From Luteibacter sp. OK325 (GTDB lineage Bacteria; Pseudomonadota; Gammaproteobacteria; Xanthomonadales; Rhodanobacteraceae): a DNA stretch of 64,000 nt. The translations under genes and the position numbers were made by a program. This document shows, piece by piece, positions 55,193 to 63,743 of this stretch. Below the pieces are notes generated by a model. That model saw nothing but the letters and a program-made list of their open reading frames with translations, had not been told where the DNA came from and ran no database searches. Numbering within the stretch: position 1 is the stretch's first letter; every line of letters starts with the position of its first letter. The stretch is taken from contig NZ_QAOX01000005.1 of the NCBI RefSeq assembly GCF_003050935.1, positions 1-64,000 on the forward strand. The letters run 5' to 3'.

Positions 55193-56125
55193 ATGGACAC
55201 GCCCCTCCGTCTCCGCATGATCGGCCTGCTCCGCGACCTCGCGCCGGAGGAGGGATACACGTTGACGCCGTTGCCCGATGTGCGCCTTCTCCGCGCCGAT
55301 CGACCATTGAGCCTCACTCCCGTGCTCTATGAGCCCGGCATCGTCATCGTCGTCCAGGGACGCAAGCGAGGCTTTCTGGGCGACGACGTATTCATCTATG
55401 ACGAGCAGCACTACCTCGTCGTGTCCGTACCCGTACCTTTCACGATGGAGACGGACGCCTCGGCGGACGAGCCGTTGCTGGCGATCTACTTCCGGCTGGA
55501 CCATGCGATGGCGGCGGAACTCTGTATTCAGATCGATGAGCGACACGGACCATCGGCAGCGCCCCCGCGGGGCCTGTATTCGTCGCCCATGGAAGACGCG
55601 CTTGCCGCGTCCGTCCTGCGTCTGCTCGAAGCGTTGACGAAGCCACCCGAAGGTGAGGTACTCGGCCCCGCCCTCGTGCGCGAAATCTACTACCGGATCC
55701 TTTCCGGCGCCCAGGGCGGATCGTTGCGCGCGGCGCTGGCGCAGCAGGGCAAGTTCGGCATGGTGGCGCGTGCGATCCGCATGATCCATAGCCGCTACAG
55801 CGAGATGCTAACCGTCGACGAACTGGCAAGCGAAGCAGCGATGAGCCCGCCCACCTTCCACGCACATTTCCGCGCGATGACGGGTACGTCACCGATGCGC
55901 TATGTGCAGTCCACACGCTTGCACCAGGCGCGCCTGCTCATGCTTCGTCAGCACACGACGGCCGCAGCAGCAGCCACTGCCGTAGGTTATGAAAGTGCGT
56001 CGCAATTCAGCCGAGAGTTCAGGCGACTGTTCGGAAGACCACCGATTGAAGAAGTCGAGCGAATGAGGCGGAACTTCGCCATGCCTGCAGCACTCACACC
56101 GTCTGCGTTCGTTTCGTCGCACTGA
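55193..56125 (+). CDS. AraC-family regulator (AraC_N type)
   Basis: 310 residues. The N-terminal half is the PF06719-type sensor (EPGIVIVVQGRKRGFLGDD, YDEQHYLVVSVPVPFTMET). The C-terminal HTH pair is LTVDELASEAAMSPPTFHAH and AATAVGYESASQFSREFRRL. This kind is nearly always divergent from oxidoreductases, here the SDR, which it probably activates. Confidence 0.92.
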   Translation: MDTPLRLRMIGLLRDLAPEEGYTLTPLPDVRLLRADRPLSLTPVLYEPGIVIVVQGRKRGFLGDDVFIYDEQHYLVVSVPVPFTMETDASADEPLLAIYFRLDHAMAAELCIQIDERHGPSAAPPRGLYSSPMEDALAASVLRLLEALTKPPEGEVLGPALVREIYYRILSGAQGGSLRAALAQQGKFGMVARAIRMIHSRYSEMLTVDELASEAAMSPPTFHAHFRAMTGTSPMRYVQSTRLHQARLLMLRQHTTAAAAATAVGYESASQFSREFRRLFGRPPIEEVERMRRNFAMPAALTPSAFVSSH

Positions 56126-56247
56126 GCCCGAGTCTCTTTGGTCGTGCGACGGGACTTCAGCGCTCGATTCATCCTGCCGCAAGGAATCGAAAGGCACACT
56201 CGGACGGGTAATGACCCCGGCCTCGTGCCTCGTACGGAGAAAGACCC

Positions 56248-56544
56248 ATGCGCCATTCCGCCCTGCTGCTGGCCGGTTCCCTCGGCCTGATCCTGGCCTC
56301 GAACGCCTTCGCTTCCGACCGACCCGACCCGGGCAAGCTCACCACACGCTGCCTGGACGCTGCAGCGAAGAAGTACGACGTAAAGAACGACTACATCCAG
56401 CTACAACCCATCCAGGCTGCAGATTCCGGCTCGGGTTACTCGATCGCTGGTATTGCCGACGCGGGCATGGACGGCAAGAAGAACTTCAGCTGCCAGTTCG
56501 ACAAGAAGGGCAAGCTGGCCAATCTCGTTCCCGAAGGGAAGTAA
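56248..56544 (+). CDS. Small secreted hypothetical protein
   Basis: 98 residues with a signal peptide (LLLAGSLGLILASNAFA) and a mature part of about 75 residues with two cysteines (TTRCLDAAAKKY and NFSCQFDKK). It looks like a small periplasmic protein; KKNFSCQF-type endings occur in several small protein families. No function assignable. A long hairpin follows its stop. Confidence 0.7.
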   Translation: MRHSALLLAGSLGLILASNAFASDRPDPGKLTTRCLDAAAKKYDVKNDYIQLQPIQAADSGSGYSIAGIADAGMDGKKNFSCQFDKKGKLANLVPEGK

Positions 56545-56550
56545 CGTGCG

Positions 56551-56585
56551 GGATCGGTGCCGCGCGCAGGGTGCGGTACCGATCC
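56551..56585 (+). terminator. 13-bp hairpin after the small secreted gene
   Basis: GGATCGGTGCCGC and GCGGTACCGATCC pair with one G-T and a 9-base loop, 6 bases after the stop. No T-run follows, so it could be a Rho-aided or protective hairpin. Confidence 0.45.
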
Positions 56586-56621
56586 ACCATCAAGAAATGG
56601 CCTCGCACGGGGCTGACGGCA

Positions 56622-57055
56622 TCACAGTCCATCGCATTCAGTTCTCAAGAACTGCATCTGCATTGCGAGAAGTTCTGGGAAGGGTAGATCTCCAGGGGCG
56701 ATGCCAGCACTCTCGCAGCTGAGCGGGAGTGTCGCCCGAAATCTTTGCAGATCGCGGTCGGCCTCAGTACGCAGCCAGTTACGTACTCTCAGAATCATCC
56801 CCTCTACATCGCCTCCGTGGGCCTGAAGGTCTTGGCCGGCGATGTCCGAAAGAAACTTTTGGTAGCTGTATTTTTGCCTCTCAAGGATGAGCACCCTGTG
56901 CTTTGAATGCTTCCGCCCCGCAGCCCTGATTCCCATGGCGAGGCCCAGTTCAAATGGCATGTTGAAGCGCGGACTTTGAAGAGATCGCCATAGTCATCAG
57001 TGAAAGGGCAGTTGATGAAAACGCTTGTGAGGGACGTCCCAGTCCTGTTTTCCAT
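56622..57055 (-). pseudogene. Internally deleted gene (FINCPF-type TIR/nucleotide-binding-like family)
   Basis: The first codons give SVFINCPFTDDYGDLF, a start typical of a family with FINCPFDxxY...LF. After LFK the frame changes. The other frame then reads RFNMPFELGLAMGIRAAG, KHRVLILERQKYSYQKFLSD, IAGQDLQAHGGD, the known C-terminal half of the same family. About 60 or more codons that normally join the halves are missing and the frame is shifted, so the gene is broken. The family's role is unknown to me, with TIR-like resemblance only. Confidence 0.65.
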
Positions 57056-57361
57056 GACTATCGCTTATTCCGCGCCTCGGTGATCCGGATCCGGGCGTAC
57101 TTGCGATGAAGTTCGGAGCTGTAACCCGAAACTTCGTAGGTGGATCGGCGAACACTTCGTCGAAGGAACACGCAAAGCAACGATTGCGCACCACACCTAC
57201 AGACAACACGAAGTTGTTTTGCTACGTTTCTAACCGTTGCCCGCGTCGTCGACACAAACGCCCCGCAGGCAACCATCGCTTCATGCGGTGAAGAAGCGCG
57301 AGCCAGAGGTGCAGCAAACACCCCTGACCCGCTAACCACAACCAACTAAAAGAGAGTTGAT
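57056..57361. other. 306-base gap without a recognisable gene
   Basis: No convincing frame on either strand. The region is less GC-rich than its surroundings. Its right end holds AAAAGAGAG before the small frame at 57362. Confidence 0.4.
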
Positions 57362-57463
57362 ATGGCTGACACCGATCATACGGCACCCGCTCGCCCGCCG
57401 AATCCCCAAGGCGGCACACCCACCGGTTACCGAGCCGTCTGCCCACGTCGCAGACACGGTTGA
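57362..57463 (+). CDS. Possible 33-residue small protein
   Basis: ATG to TGA, 33 codons, Pro/Thr/Arg-rich (start MADTDHTAPARPPN). AGAGAG lies 8 bases before the ATG, and a terminator begins three bases after the stop, so it makes a compact transcription unit. It could equally be the end of a decayed gene. Confidence 0.35.
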   Translation: MADTDHTAPARPPNPQGGTPTGYRAVCPRRRHG

Positions 57464-57465
57464 AG

Positions 57466-57497
57466 AGCGGCGGCAGTAGCCGCTACCTGAGTTTTTT
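57466..57497 (+). terminator. Intrinsic terminator after the small frame
   Basis: AGCGGC (57466-57471) and GCCGCT (57479-57484) form a stem; six T residues follow at 57492-57497 after a 7-base spacer. Moderately strong. Confidence 0.5.
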
Positions 57498-57698
57498 CTC
57501 GGCCGAGCAACGCGGCACGTAGCCGTGCGACCCGAGATCAGGGCTGCCTTCCGCAACACACTTCATCAACACAAACCATCCGGGGCCCAGTCACGGGCCG
57601 CCGGTGAACCCGCGAGTCCGTTTGATCCGCGGCATGTCGTGCTGTGCATGGCGTGCCGCACCTGGGTCAGTGGCGGCGAGAAACAAGGAGAGCACGCA

Positions 57699-57986
57699 AT
57701 GACTGCATCGACCCATCGCAAGCCCGATGAGCAAGTCACCTACCACGCCGATCCCGGAGCGTCGGCACACGGGTTGATGAGTGCCGCTACCGAGTGGCTT
57801 CAGTACGCGCGTGGCCTTACGGGACTCTTGGCCGATCTCATCCACGAAGCAGACAACGTCGACTGCCAACGTATGGCGCTCGGCCTTGAGGCGATCGGGG
57901 CACTGGTCCTGATGGGTGTGCAGTGCACGGCGCAGGCCCACGTGCGGATGTGTTGGGAGCAAGTGACAGCAAGCGACGCTCCCTGA
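57699..57986 (+). CDS. Hypothetical protein, 95 residues
   Basis: The start is put at ATG 57699 because AAGGAG lies about 9 bases upstream; a longer frame from 57525 has no such site. The helical protein has SAATEWLQYARGLTGLLADL and ALGLEAIGALVLMGVQCTAQ, reminiscent of the short DUF6124/DUF3077-type proteins of Pseudomonas, but the match is weak. It converges with the glutathione transferase gene. Confidence 0.5.
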   Translation: MTASTHRKPDEQVTYHADPGASAHGLMSAATEWLQYARGLTGLLADLIHEADNVDCQRMALGLEAIGALVLMGVQCTAQAHVRMCWEQVTASDAP

Positions 57987-58013
57987 CCTTCATCCACGGC
58001 GCCTGCGGACGCT

Positions 58014-58667
58014 TCAGACAGCGGCATGCTTCCCCATGGCCTGCGCCAGCTGTGCAGCGAAGGCCCGTTGATACGCAGGCCGCGCTTCGCCACGAGCGAC
58101 ATAGGCGGCGAGATTTGGAAACTCGTCCAGGATGCCCGAGGGCCTCGACCTCAACAGAACCGACACCATTAACAGGTCGCCGGCGCTGAACTCACCGTCG
58201 AGCCATTCGGCAGCGTCAAGGCGGGGAGAAAGCTGGCGAAACCTATGGCGGATACGATCGAAGACCAACGGCATGCGCTCCTTGGTCCAAGGCTTGTCAC
58301 CCTCTACAAACTTGACGGTAACAATTTCGAGGATCGCCGGTTCCACGGAGTTGAGCGCGGCAAACATCCACATGATCGCTCTCGACCGGGCATTCGCATC
58401 TTCCGGCAACAGACCCGGATGGCGCTCGGCGAGATGGAAAACAATCGCACCGCTTTCGAAGAGGCAGAGGTCCCCCTCTTCATAGGTTGGAATCTGGCCG
58501 AAGGGATTGCGACACAGATGCGTGGATTCCTTCAGCGCGGGGAAAGGAAGAGGGAGAACCTCGTAGGGCTGGCCCACTTCTTCCAGCGCCCAACGAACAC
58601 GCGTGTCGCGTGCGAGTCCCTTGCCGCCATCGGGCGACTTCTCAAAGGCTGTGATGGTGATGGTCAT
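58014..58667 (-). CDS. Glutathione S-transferase-like protein
   Basis: 217 residues. The thioredoxin-like N-terminal half has RDTRVRWALEEVGQPYEVL, NPFGQIPTYEEGDLCLFES and the helical C-terminal half ends with the usual ARPAYQRAF. It would conjugate glutathione or act as a peroxidase; substrate unknown. The start at 58667 (MTITITAFEK) fits the family. It is 2 bases after the YCII-type gene, so both form an operon. Confidence 0.88.
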   Translation of the reverse strand: MTITITAFEKSPDGGKGLARDTRVRWALEEVGQPYEVLPLPFPALKESTHLCRNPFGQIPTYEEGDLCLFESGAIVFHLAERHPGLLPEDANARSRAIMWMFAALNSVEPAILEIVTVKFVEGDKPWTKERMPLVFDRIRHRFRQLSPRLDAAEWLDGEFSAGDLLMVSVLLRSRPSGILDEFPNLAAYVARGEARPAYQRAFAAQLAQAMGKHAAV

Positions 58668-58669
58668 CG

Positions 58670-58876
58670 CTAAGCTTCCCAATGATGAAACGGACGGACT
58701 TCAACCGGCGCCCGACAGGCGACGACGGCTTTGCGGCCCCACGCCAATGCCTCATCCAGGTCGGCGACCTCGAGTATCCAGAAACCACCCACGTGCTCCC
58801 GGGCTTCGAGGTAGGGCCCGTCGGTAACGAACACGGCACCATCGCGGTGGTGGATAGCGACCAGATACTGCGTCAT
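58670..58876 (-). CDS. Shortened YCII-related protein
   Basis: 68 residues. The start (MTQYLVAIHH) and the end (DGAVFVTDGPYLEAREHVGG, FWILEVADLDEALAWGRKAV) align to the family, but the usual 45 residues between are absent, as seen against the 115-residue relative at 45095-45442. The frame remains open, so it is an in-frame internal deletion. AGGAG lies 5 bases before the ATG. It may be non-functional or reduced. It precedes the GST gene by 2 bases. Confidence 0.7.
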   Translation of the reverse strand: MTQYLVAIHHRDGAVFVTDGPYLEAREHVGGFWILEVADLDEALAWGRKAVVACRAPVEVRPFHHWEA

Positions 58877-58994
58877 GACGTCTCCTGTGGCGGTCTTCGG
58901 GTCGACGGGTTTCTGTTGCCTTACTACACCGTCGAACGGGCGGGCGGGAAATCGACAGGTCCGCCAAAAGTATTTTCCGGGCGCTTAGGTGATC

Positions 58995-59633
58995 TCAAAC
59001 ATAAGGCGTTCCGGCGACCGCGGCATCGGCGCCTGCAAAACCGTGTTCCATCACGCGCACGAACGCCTCAACGGGGTCTTGGTGCACGCGAAACGCACGG
59101 AGTGCGTCGCCATACGCCACCACCAACGCTGACATGAGCATCGATGCAGCGAGGCGCGCATCAGGATCGGCGCGAGGCCTGTCCACGGCATCGGCCAGCA
59201 TCTCGCCAAGGTCGTTGGCGAGTGTCACCTGAAGCTCTCGCGCGTACGTCGTGAGCGCGGGACTCTCCACCACGGTGCGCCAGAACTGGATCGGCCGGTC
59301 GGACATTCGGAAGATCGGGTGCCCCGTTTTCAGCAATGTTCTCATCAAGGCCTGGAACGCACGGACGGGTGACTGCTCCCCGCGATCCGCGATGGCGGCG
59401 CGCACCAAAGAGCGCAGCTCCTCCTCGCGATCGAAGAACAAGTCTTCCTTCCTGAGGAAGTAGTTGAACACCGTTTTCCTGGCGACCCCCGCCTCACGCG
59501 CGACCTCGTCCACCGAGACGTTCTCGAACCCGCGCTCGATGAACAGACGTGTGGCGACATGCGAAATGGTCTGGCGCGTCTCCGCCTTTTTCTGGTCCCG
59601 AAGCCCCACCGGTTTTGACATCAGGCTGCTCAC
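58995..59633 (-). CDS. TetR/AcrR-family repressor
   Basis: 212 residues from GTG 59633 (208 from ATG 59621). The HTH (SVDEVAREAGVARKTVFNYF) is in the first third, and a TetR-type helical C-terminus follows. Divergent from the monooxygenase with a 13-bp palindrome between, suggesting it represses that gene and itself. Confidence 0.9.
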   Translation of the reverse strand: MSSLMSKPVGLRDQKKAETRQTISHVATRLFIERGFENVSVDEVAREAGVARKTVFNYFLRKEDLFFDREEELRSLVRAAIADRGEQSPVRAFQALMRTLLKTGHPIFRMSDRPIQFWRTVVESPALTTYARELQVTLANDLGEMLADAVDRPRADPDARLAASMLMSALVVAYGDALRAFRVHQDPVEAFVRVMEHGFAGADAAVAGTPYV

Positions 59634-59645
59634 CCTGTAGAAACT

Positions 59646-59658
59646 TACACTCAGTGTA
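59646..59658. promoter_or_regulatory. TetR-type operator palindrome
   Basis: TACACTCAGTGTA is a perfect 13-bp palindrome 12 bases before the TetR start and 47 before the monooxygenase start, at the expected place for a shared operator. Confidence 0.6.
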
Positions 59659-59705
59659 CCTTTTTACTGCGTCGGTGGCACCTGACGCCTGCCTGAGGAT
59701 ATCCC

Positions 59706-61229
59706 TTGATCTACGACGTCGTGGTGGCCGGTGCGGGCCCGGTCGGTCTGTTTCTGGCCTGTGAATTGCGACTCGCCGGCCTGTCGGTGCTGGTGCTTGA
59801 GCCGCAGGAGGACCCGCGCTCACCGCTGAAGCGCCTGCCCTTCGGGATGCGTGGGCTCTCCGCGCCCTCGATCGAGGCGTTCTACCGGCGAGGCATGCTG
59901 GACGACATCGCGGCGCTGCAGCCCTCGAAAGATGGCTCCGGTCCTGGCGCCGCAGGTGCGGCCCATTGGATGGACCAGCCCCGACGGCCGGGCGGCCACT
60001 TTGCCGGCATCCAGTTCTACGAGGACAGGATCGATCGTTCGAACTGGCCGTGGCGTGTGCCTGGTCCCGCCGGCACAAGCATGATGGTCGATATGGAGTC
60101 GCTGGAGCTGACGCTGGAGGCGCGCGCTAACGCGATGGGAGCCGACATCAGACGCGGCTTTGGTGTCGAAGGTCTTGAGCAGTCGGATGAGACCGTGCTC
60201 GTCCGTGCAGGCGGCGAAGTGTTTCGCGGACGCTGGCTCGTCGGTTGCGATGGCGGCCGCAGCACCGTGCGCAAAGCCGGCGGTTTTGCCTTCATCGGCA
60301 CCGACCCCGAATTCACCGGCTATTCCGTCGACGTCGATATCGCCGAACCGAATGCGCTTCAGCCCGGCCGTCACTACACACCCACAGGCATGTACACCTA
60401 TGGAAAACCCGGAACCGTCGCCATGGTCGAGTTCGACGGCGGCGCCTTTCACCGTACCCAACCAATCACGCGCGAGCACGTGCAGGCGGTGCTTCGTCGC
60501 ATCTCGTGCACGGATGTCACGCTGACGGCACTCCGCGTTGCCACGACATGGACCGATCGCGCCCATCAGGCGACTGCCTACCGCAACGGCCGGGTACTGC
60601 TCGCCGGCGATGCCGCGCACATCCATTCCCCGCTGGGTGGCCAGGGCCTGAATCTCGGCCTCGGCGACGCGATGAATCTTGGATGGAAGCTGGCCGGGAC
60701 GATCCGCGGCGATGCGCCGGACGGCTTGCTGGATACCTACACGAGCGAGCGGCATCCGGTGGGAGCGAAGGTGCTGGACTGGTCGCGTGCACAGGTGGCG
60801 CTGATGCGGCCAAGCCGAAGTTCACGTGCGCTCGAGGCCATCATCCGTGACCTGATCGACACGCGTGACGGCGCGACGTATTTCGCCGAGCGCGTGTGGG
60901 GCGTGTCTCTTCGTCATGACCTTGGCGAGGCACATCCGCTCGCGGGTCGCAGTGCTCCCGATGTCGAGCTCGCCGATGGAACGCGGCTCGGTGAGCACCT
61001 GAGAACAGGCAAAGCCGTGCTGCTGGACTTCGACGCGCGCGCACCGCTCGAAGCCACGGCAAGTCGCTGGGCGAAGCGCGTCGCCTACGTTGCTGGCGAC
61101 GCGAAGGACCGACTGGGCCTGAGCGCCCTCCTCGTGCGGCCCGATGGAATCGTGGCCTGGGCCGTTGAGGGTGACCCAGACCCCGCCGATCTCGTTCCGC
61201 GTCTGGCGCGATGGTTCGGCGAGCCTTGA
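59706..61229 (+). CDS. FAD-dependent aromatic-type monooxygenase
   Basis: 507 residues of the PheA/TfdB/Rox group. VVVAGAGPVGLFLACELRLA binds FAD, RWLVGCDGGRSTVRKAGG is the DG motif, and GDAAHIHSPLGGQGLNLGLG is the GD motif. The last 100 residues have a thioredoxin-like domain. The enzyme hydroxylates phenolic or polyketide-like substrates with NADPH and oxygen; the actual substrate is unknown. The start is TTG at 59706 preceded by GAGG. Confidence 0.92.
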   Translation: MIYDVVVAGAGPVGLFLACELRLAGLSVLVLEPQEDPRSPLKRLPFGMRGLSAPSIEAFYRRGMLDDIAALQPSKDGSGPGAAGAAHWMDQPRRPGGHFAGIQFYEDRIDRSNWPWRVPGPAGTSMMVDMESLELTLEARANAMGADIRRGFGVEGLEQSDETVLVRAGGEVFRGRWLVGCDGGRSTVRKAGGFAFIGTDPEFTGYSVDVDIAEPNALQPGRHYTPTGMYTYGKPGTVAMVEFDGGAFHRTQPITREHVQAVLRRISCTDVTLTALRVATTWTDRAHQATAYRNGRVLLAGDAAHIHSPLGGQGLNLGLGDAMNLGWKLAGTIRGDAPDGLLDTYTSERHPVGAKVLDWSRAQVALMRPSRSSRALEAIIRDLIDTRDGATYFAERVWGVSLRHDLGEAHPLAGRSAPDVELADGTRLGEHLRTGKAVLLDFDARAPLEATASRWAKRVAYVAGDAKDRLGLSALLVRPDGIVAWAVEGDPDPADLVPRLARWFGEP

Positions 61230-61236
61230 GCCTGCA

Positions 61237-63594
61237 TTACGCCGGCGCCTTGCCTATCTCCATATCACCCAGGACGATGGTCACCTTGTCGATCGTCCCG
61301 GTGTAACTGAAGGGAAGCGTATAGGTGAAGTCGATAGGCGAGCCGACATCGGTGCCGACATCCAGTCCCTCGCCTAACGAAAACTGGATGGGGATGGTGC
61401 GCTCGACGCGGCCGCCGGCGATCTTCGTGCCATTCGCCTTCACCGTGAACTCGCCGCCCTTGCCCATGCCACCGCCGTCGTAGCGGAAGTCGACCACCAA
61501 CGTGGCCTTGCCTGCGGGCAGCGGCGTCTCGGCTGCGAACGTCGTGCGTTCGATGCTGAGGAAGTTGTAGACGAAGGTGGGCTTGCCGTCGCGCAGGTAC
61601 AGGCCGTAGCCACCCTCGAGACCACCGTGGGTGACGATCATGCCGTTGGCGTCGTTCGCGGGCACGTCGATCTCCGCGGTAATCGTCCAGGAACGATTGC
61701 ACATGCGTGGCGATGAACCGTCGGGAAGTCCGATGGTGCCCGGGTAGTAGGTAATTTCGTTGCGATGGCCCATCGGGCTCGGGCGCCCCATGAGCTCGGC
61801 GTTCATGCGGATGCTGCCGCGCCAGTCGAGCGGCAGGACGCTGTATTTAGATGCCTCGACCCACCACAGGTCCTGCAGTGCCCTGAGTCTGTCGGGATAT
61901 CGATCGGCAAGGTTGTTCGCCTGCGAGAAGTCTTCGTCGACGTTGTAGAGCTCCCACACGGCTTTGTCGGGATCCCATTCCTGCCGGTTCGGATCCCACG
62001 GAATGAAAGACGGCGACGAAGCCATCCAGCCGTCGTGGTAGAGACCGCGGTTGCCACCCAACTCGAAATACTGGGTCGTTCGCGTCGCCGTCGCACCGGC
62101 GTCGTCGAACACCGTGGCGAAGCTGCGGCCTTCGATCGGCTTCTGCTGGATGCCGTTGAGTTCACTGGGTGCGGTGATGCCACACAGCTCGTAGAGCGTC
62201 GGCACGATGTCGATCGTGTGCAGGAACTGGTCGCGCAGTCCGCCCTTGTCGCGGATCTTTGCCGGCCAGGAGATGATCATGGGATTGCGCGTGCCACCGA
62301 AATGGCTGGCGACCTGCTTGGTCCACTGGAAAGGCGCGTTCATCGCATGCGCCCAGGCGGACGGGAAGTGGTTGAAGTGCTTGGGCCCGCCGAGCTCGTC
62401 GATGACCTTGATGTTGTCTTCCCACTTTTCCGAGAAACCATTGAAGAACAGGTTTTCGCACAGTGAGCCCTCGATGCCACCCTCGGCACTGGAACCGTTG
62501 TCGCCCGCGATATAGACGATGATGGTGTTGTCGGCGTTGGGAAGCGCCTTGCAGGCATCCACCACACGTCCCAGTTCGTGGTCGCAATGCGCGCCGTAGG
62601 CGGCGAACACTTCCATCATCCGGGCATAGAGACGCTTCTGATCGGCGTTGAGCGAATCCCATGCGGGAAGGCCCTTCGAGCGCACGGTCAGCTTCGTGTC
62701 CTTCGGCACGACACCGAGCTTCTTCTGCCGCTCTAGCGTCTGCTCGCGGTAGCTGTCCCAGCCGTTGTCGAACTGGCCCTTGAACTTCTCGAGCCATTCC
62801 TTCGGCGTGTGATGCGGCGCGTGCGTCGCGCCGGTCGCGACGTAGAGGAAATAGGGGCGATCCGGCGCGATGCTGCTCGCCTGCCGTACCCAGGCGATCG
62901 CCTTGTCCGCCAGGTCCACGGTCAGGTGGTAGTCCGGATCGGTGGATGCGGGAACGAGGTCGCGATTCTGGTAGAGGATGGGGTTCCAGTGGTTCATGTC
63001 GCCACCATTGAACCCGTAGAAGTAATCGAACCCGAGCCCATTCGCCCAGCGGTCGAAGGGTCCTACGGCGCTGGTCTCCCACGTGGGCGTATTGTGGTTC
63101 TTGCCGATCCACGCCGTCATATAACCGTTCTGCCGGAGCACTTCGCCGATCGTGCCGCAGCTGCGCGGGAGGATGCAGGTATACCCGTCGTATCCCGTCG
63201 CCAGTTCGGTGATGCCCGCGAATGACGTGGAATGGTGATTGCGGCCCGTGATCAGCGCCGCCCGGGTGGGGCTGCATAGTGCGGTGGTGTGAAAGCGGTT
63301 GAAGCGCAAACCCTCGGCGGCCAGCTTGTCCATGGTCGGCGAGGGAACCCCGCCACCAAAGGTGCTGAACTGGCCGAAGCCGGCATCGTCAATCAGCACC
63401 AGAAGGACGTTCGGTGCCCCCGCCGGTGCTGACACCGGCTTGGGGAACTGCGCCGGATCCGAGTCCAGGTAGGTGCGCCCTACCTCGCCCGGAAAGCGGA
63501 AGTCCGGCCGTGGTAGCACGTCAGGTGTGCCGGCGGGAGAGGGAGATTCAGCGGTTGTCTTCTTCGTCGTGACCATGCCTGGGTCCTCGGCCAT
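61237..63594 (-). CDS. Arylsulfatase (large, two-domain), second copy
   Basis: 785 residues. Cys in LCSPTRAALITGRNHHS near residue 107 (CxPxR); metal-binding aspartates in LLVLIDDAGFGQFSTFGG; IAGDNGSSAEGGIEGSL and KQVASHFGGTRNP complete the site. The C-terminal extra beta domain (GGLEGGYGLYLRDGKP) parallels the first sulfatase, so the two are paralogues. No signal peptide. An alternate start is 63576 (MVTTKK). It converges with the monooxygenase gene. Confidence 0.9.
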   Translation of the reverse strand: MAEDPGMVTTKKTTAESPSPAGTPDVLPRPDFRFPGEVGRTYLDSDPAQFPKPVSAPAGAPNVLLVLIDDAGFGQFSTFGGGVPSPTMDKLAAEGLRFNRFHTTALCSPTRAALITGRNHHSTSFAGITELATGYDGYTCILPRSCGTIGEVLRQNGYMTAWIGKNHNTPTWETSAVGPFDRWANGLGFDYFYGFNGGDMNHWNPILYQNRDLVPASTDPDYHLTVDLADKAIAWVRQASSIAPDRPYFLYVATGATHAPHHTPKEWLEKFKGQFDNGWDSYREQTLERQKKLGVVPKDTKLTVRSKGLPAWDSLNADQKRLYARMMEVFAAYGAHCDHELGRVVDACKALPNADNTIIVYIAGDNGSSAEGGIEGSLCENLFFNGFSEKWEDNIKVIDELGGPKHFNHFPSAWAHAMNAPFQWTKQVASHFGGTRNPMIISWPAKIRDKGGLRDQFLHTIDIVPTLYELCGITAPSELNGIQQKPIEGRSFATVFDDAGATATRTTQYFELGGNRGLYHDGWMASSPSFIPWDPNRQEWDPDKAVWELYNVDEDFSQANNLADRYPDRLRALQDLWWVEASKYSVLPLDWRGSIRMNAELMGRPSPMGHRNEITYYPGTIGLPDGSSPRMCNRSWTITAEIDVPANDANGMIVTHGGLEGGYGLYLRDGKPTFVYNFLSIERTTFAAETPLPAGKATLVVDFRYDGGGMGKGGEFTVKANGTKIAGGRVERTIPIQFSLGEGLDVGTDVGSPIDFTYTLPFSYTGTIDKVTIVLGDMEIGKAPA

Positions 63595-63743
63595 CCCTTG
63601 CCACGGGATCGCACGGTTGGGGAACGTGTGTCAGTCAAAGGTGAGACGAGTGCGTTTGCTGCGCCACCGTAGTTATGCAGGGCGACTTGCGTAGAAATTC
63701 GTAGGCCTGTAACCAACCGAATCGCCGCGGCGAACTAGCCCTT

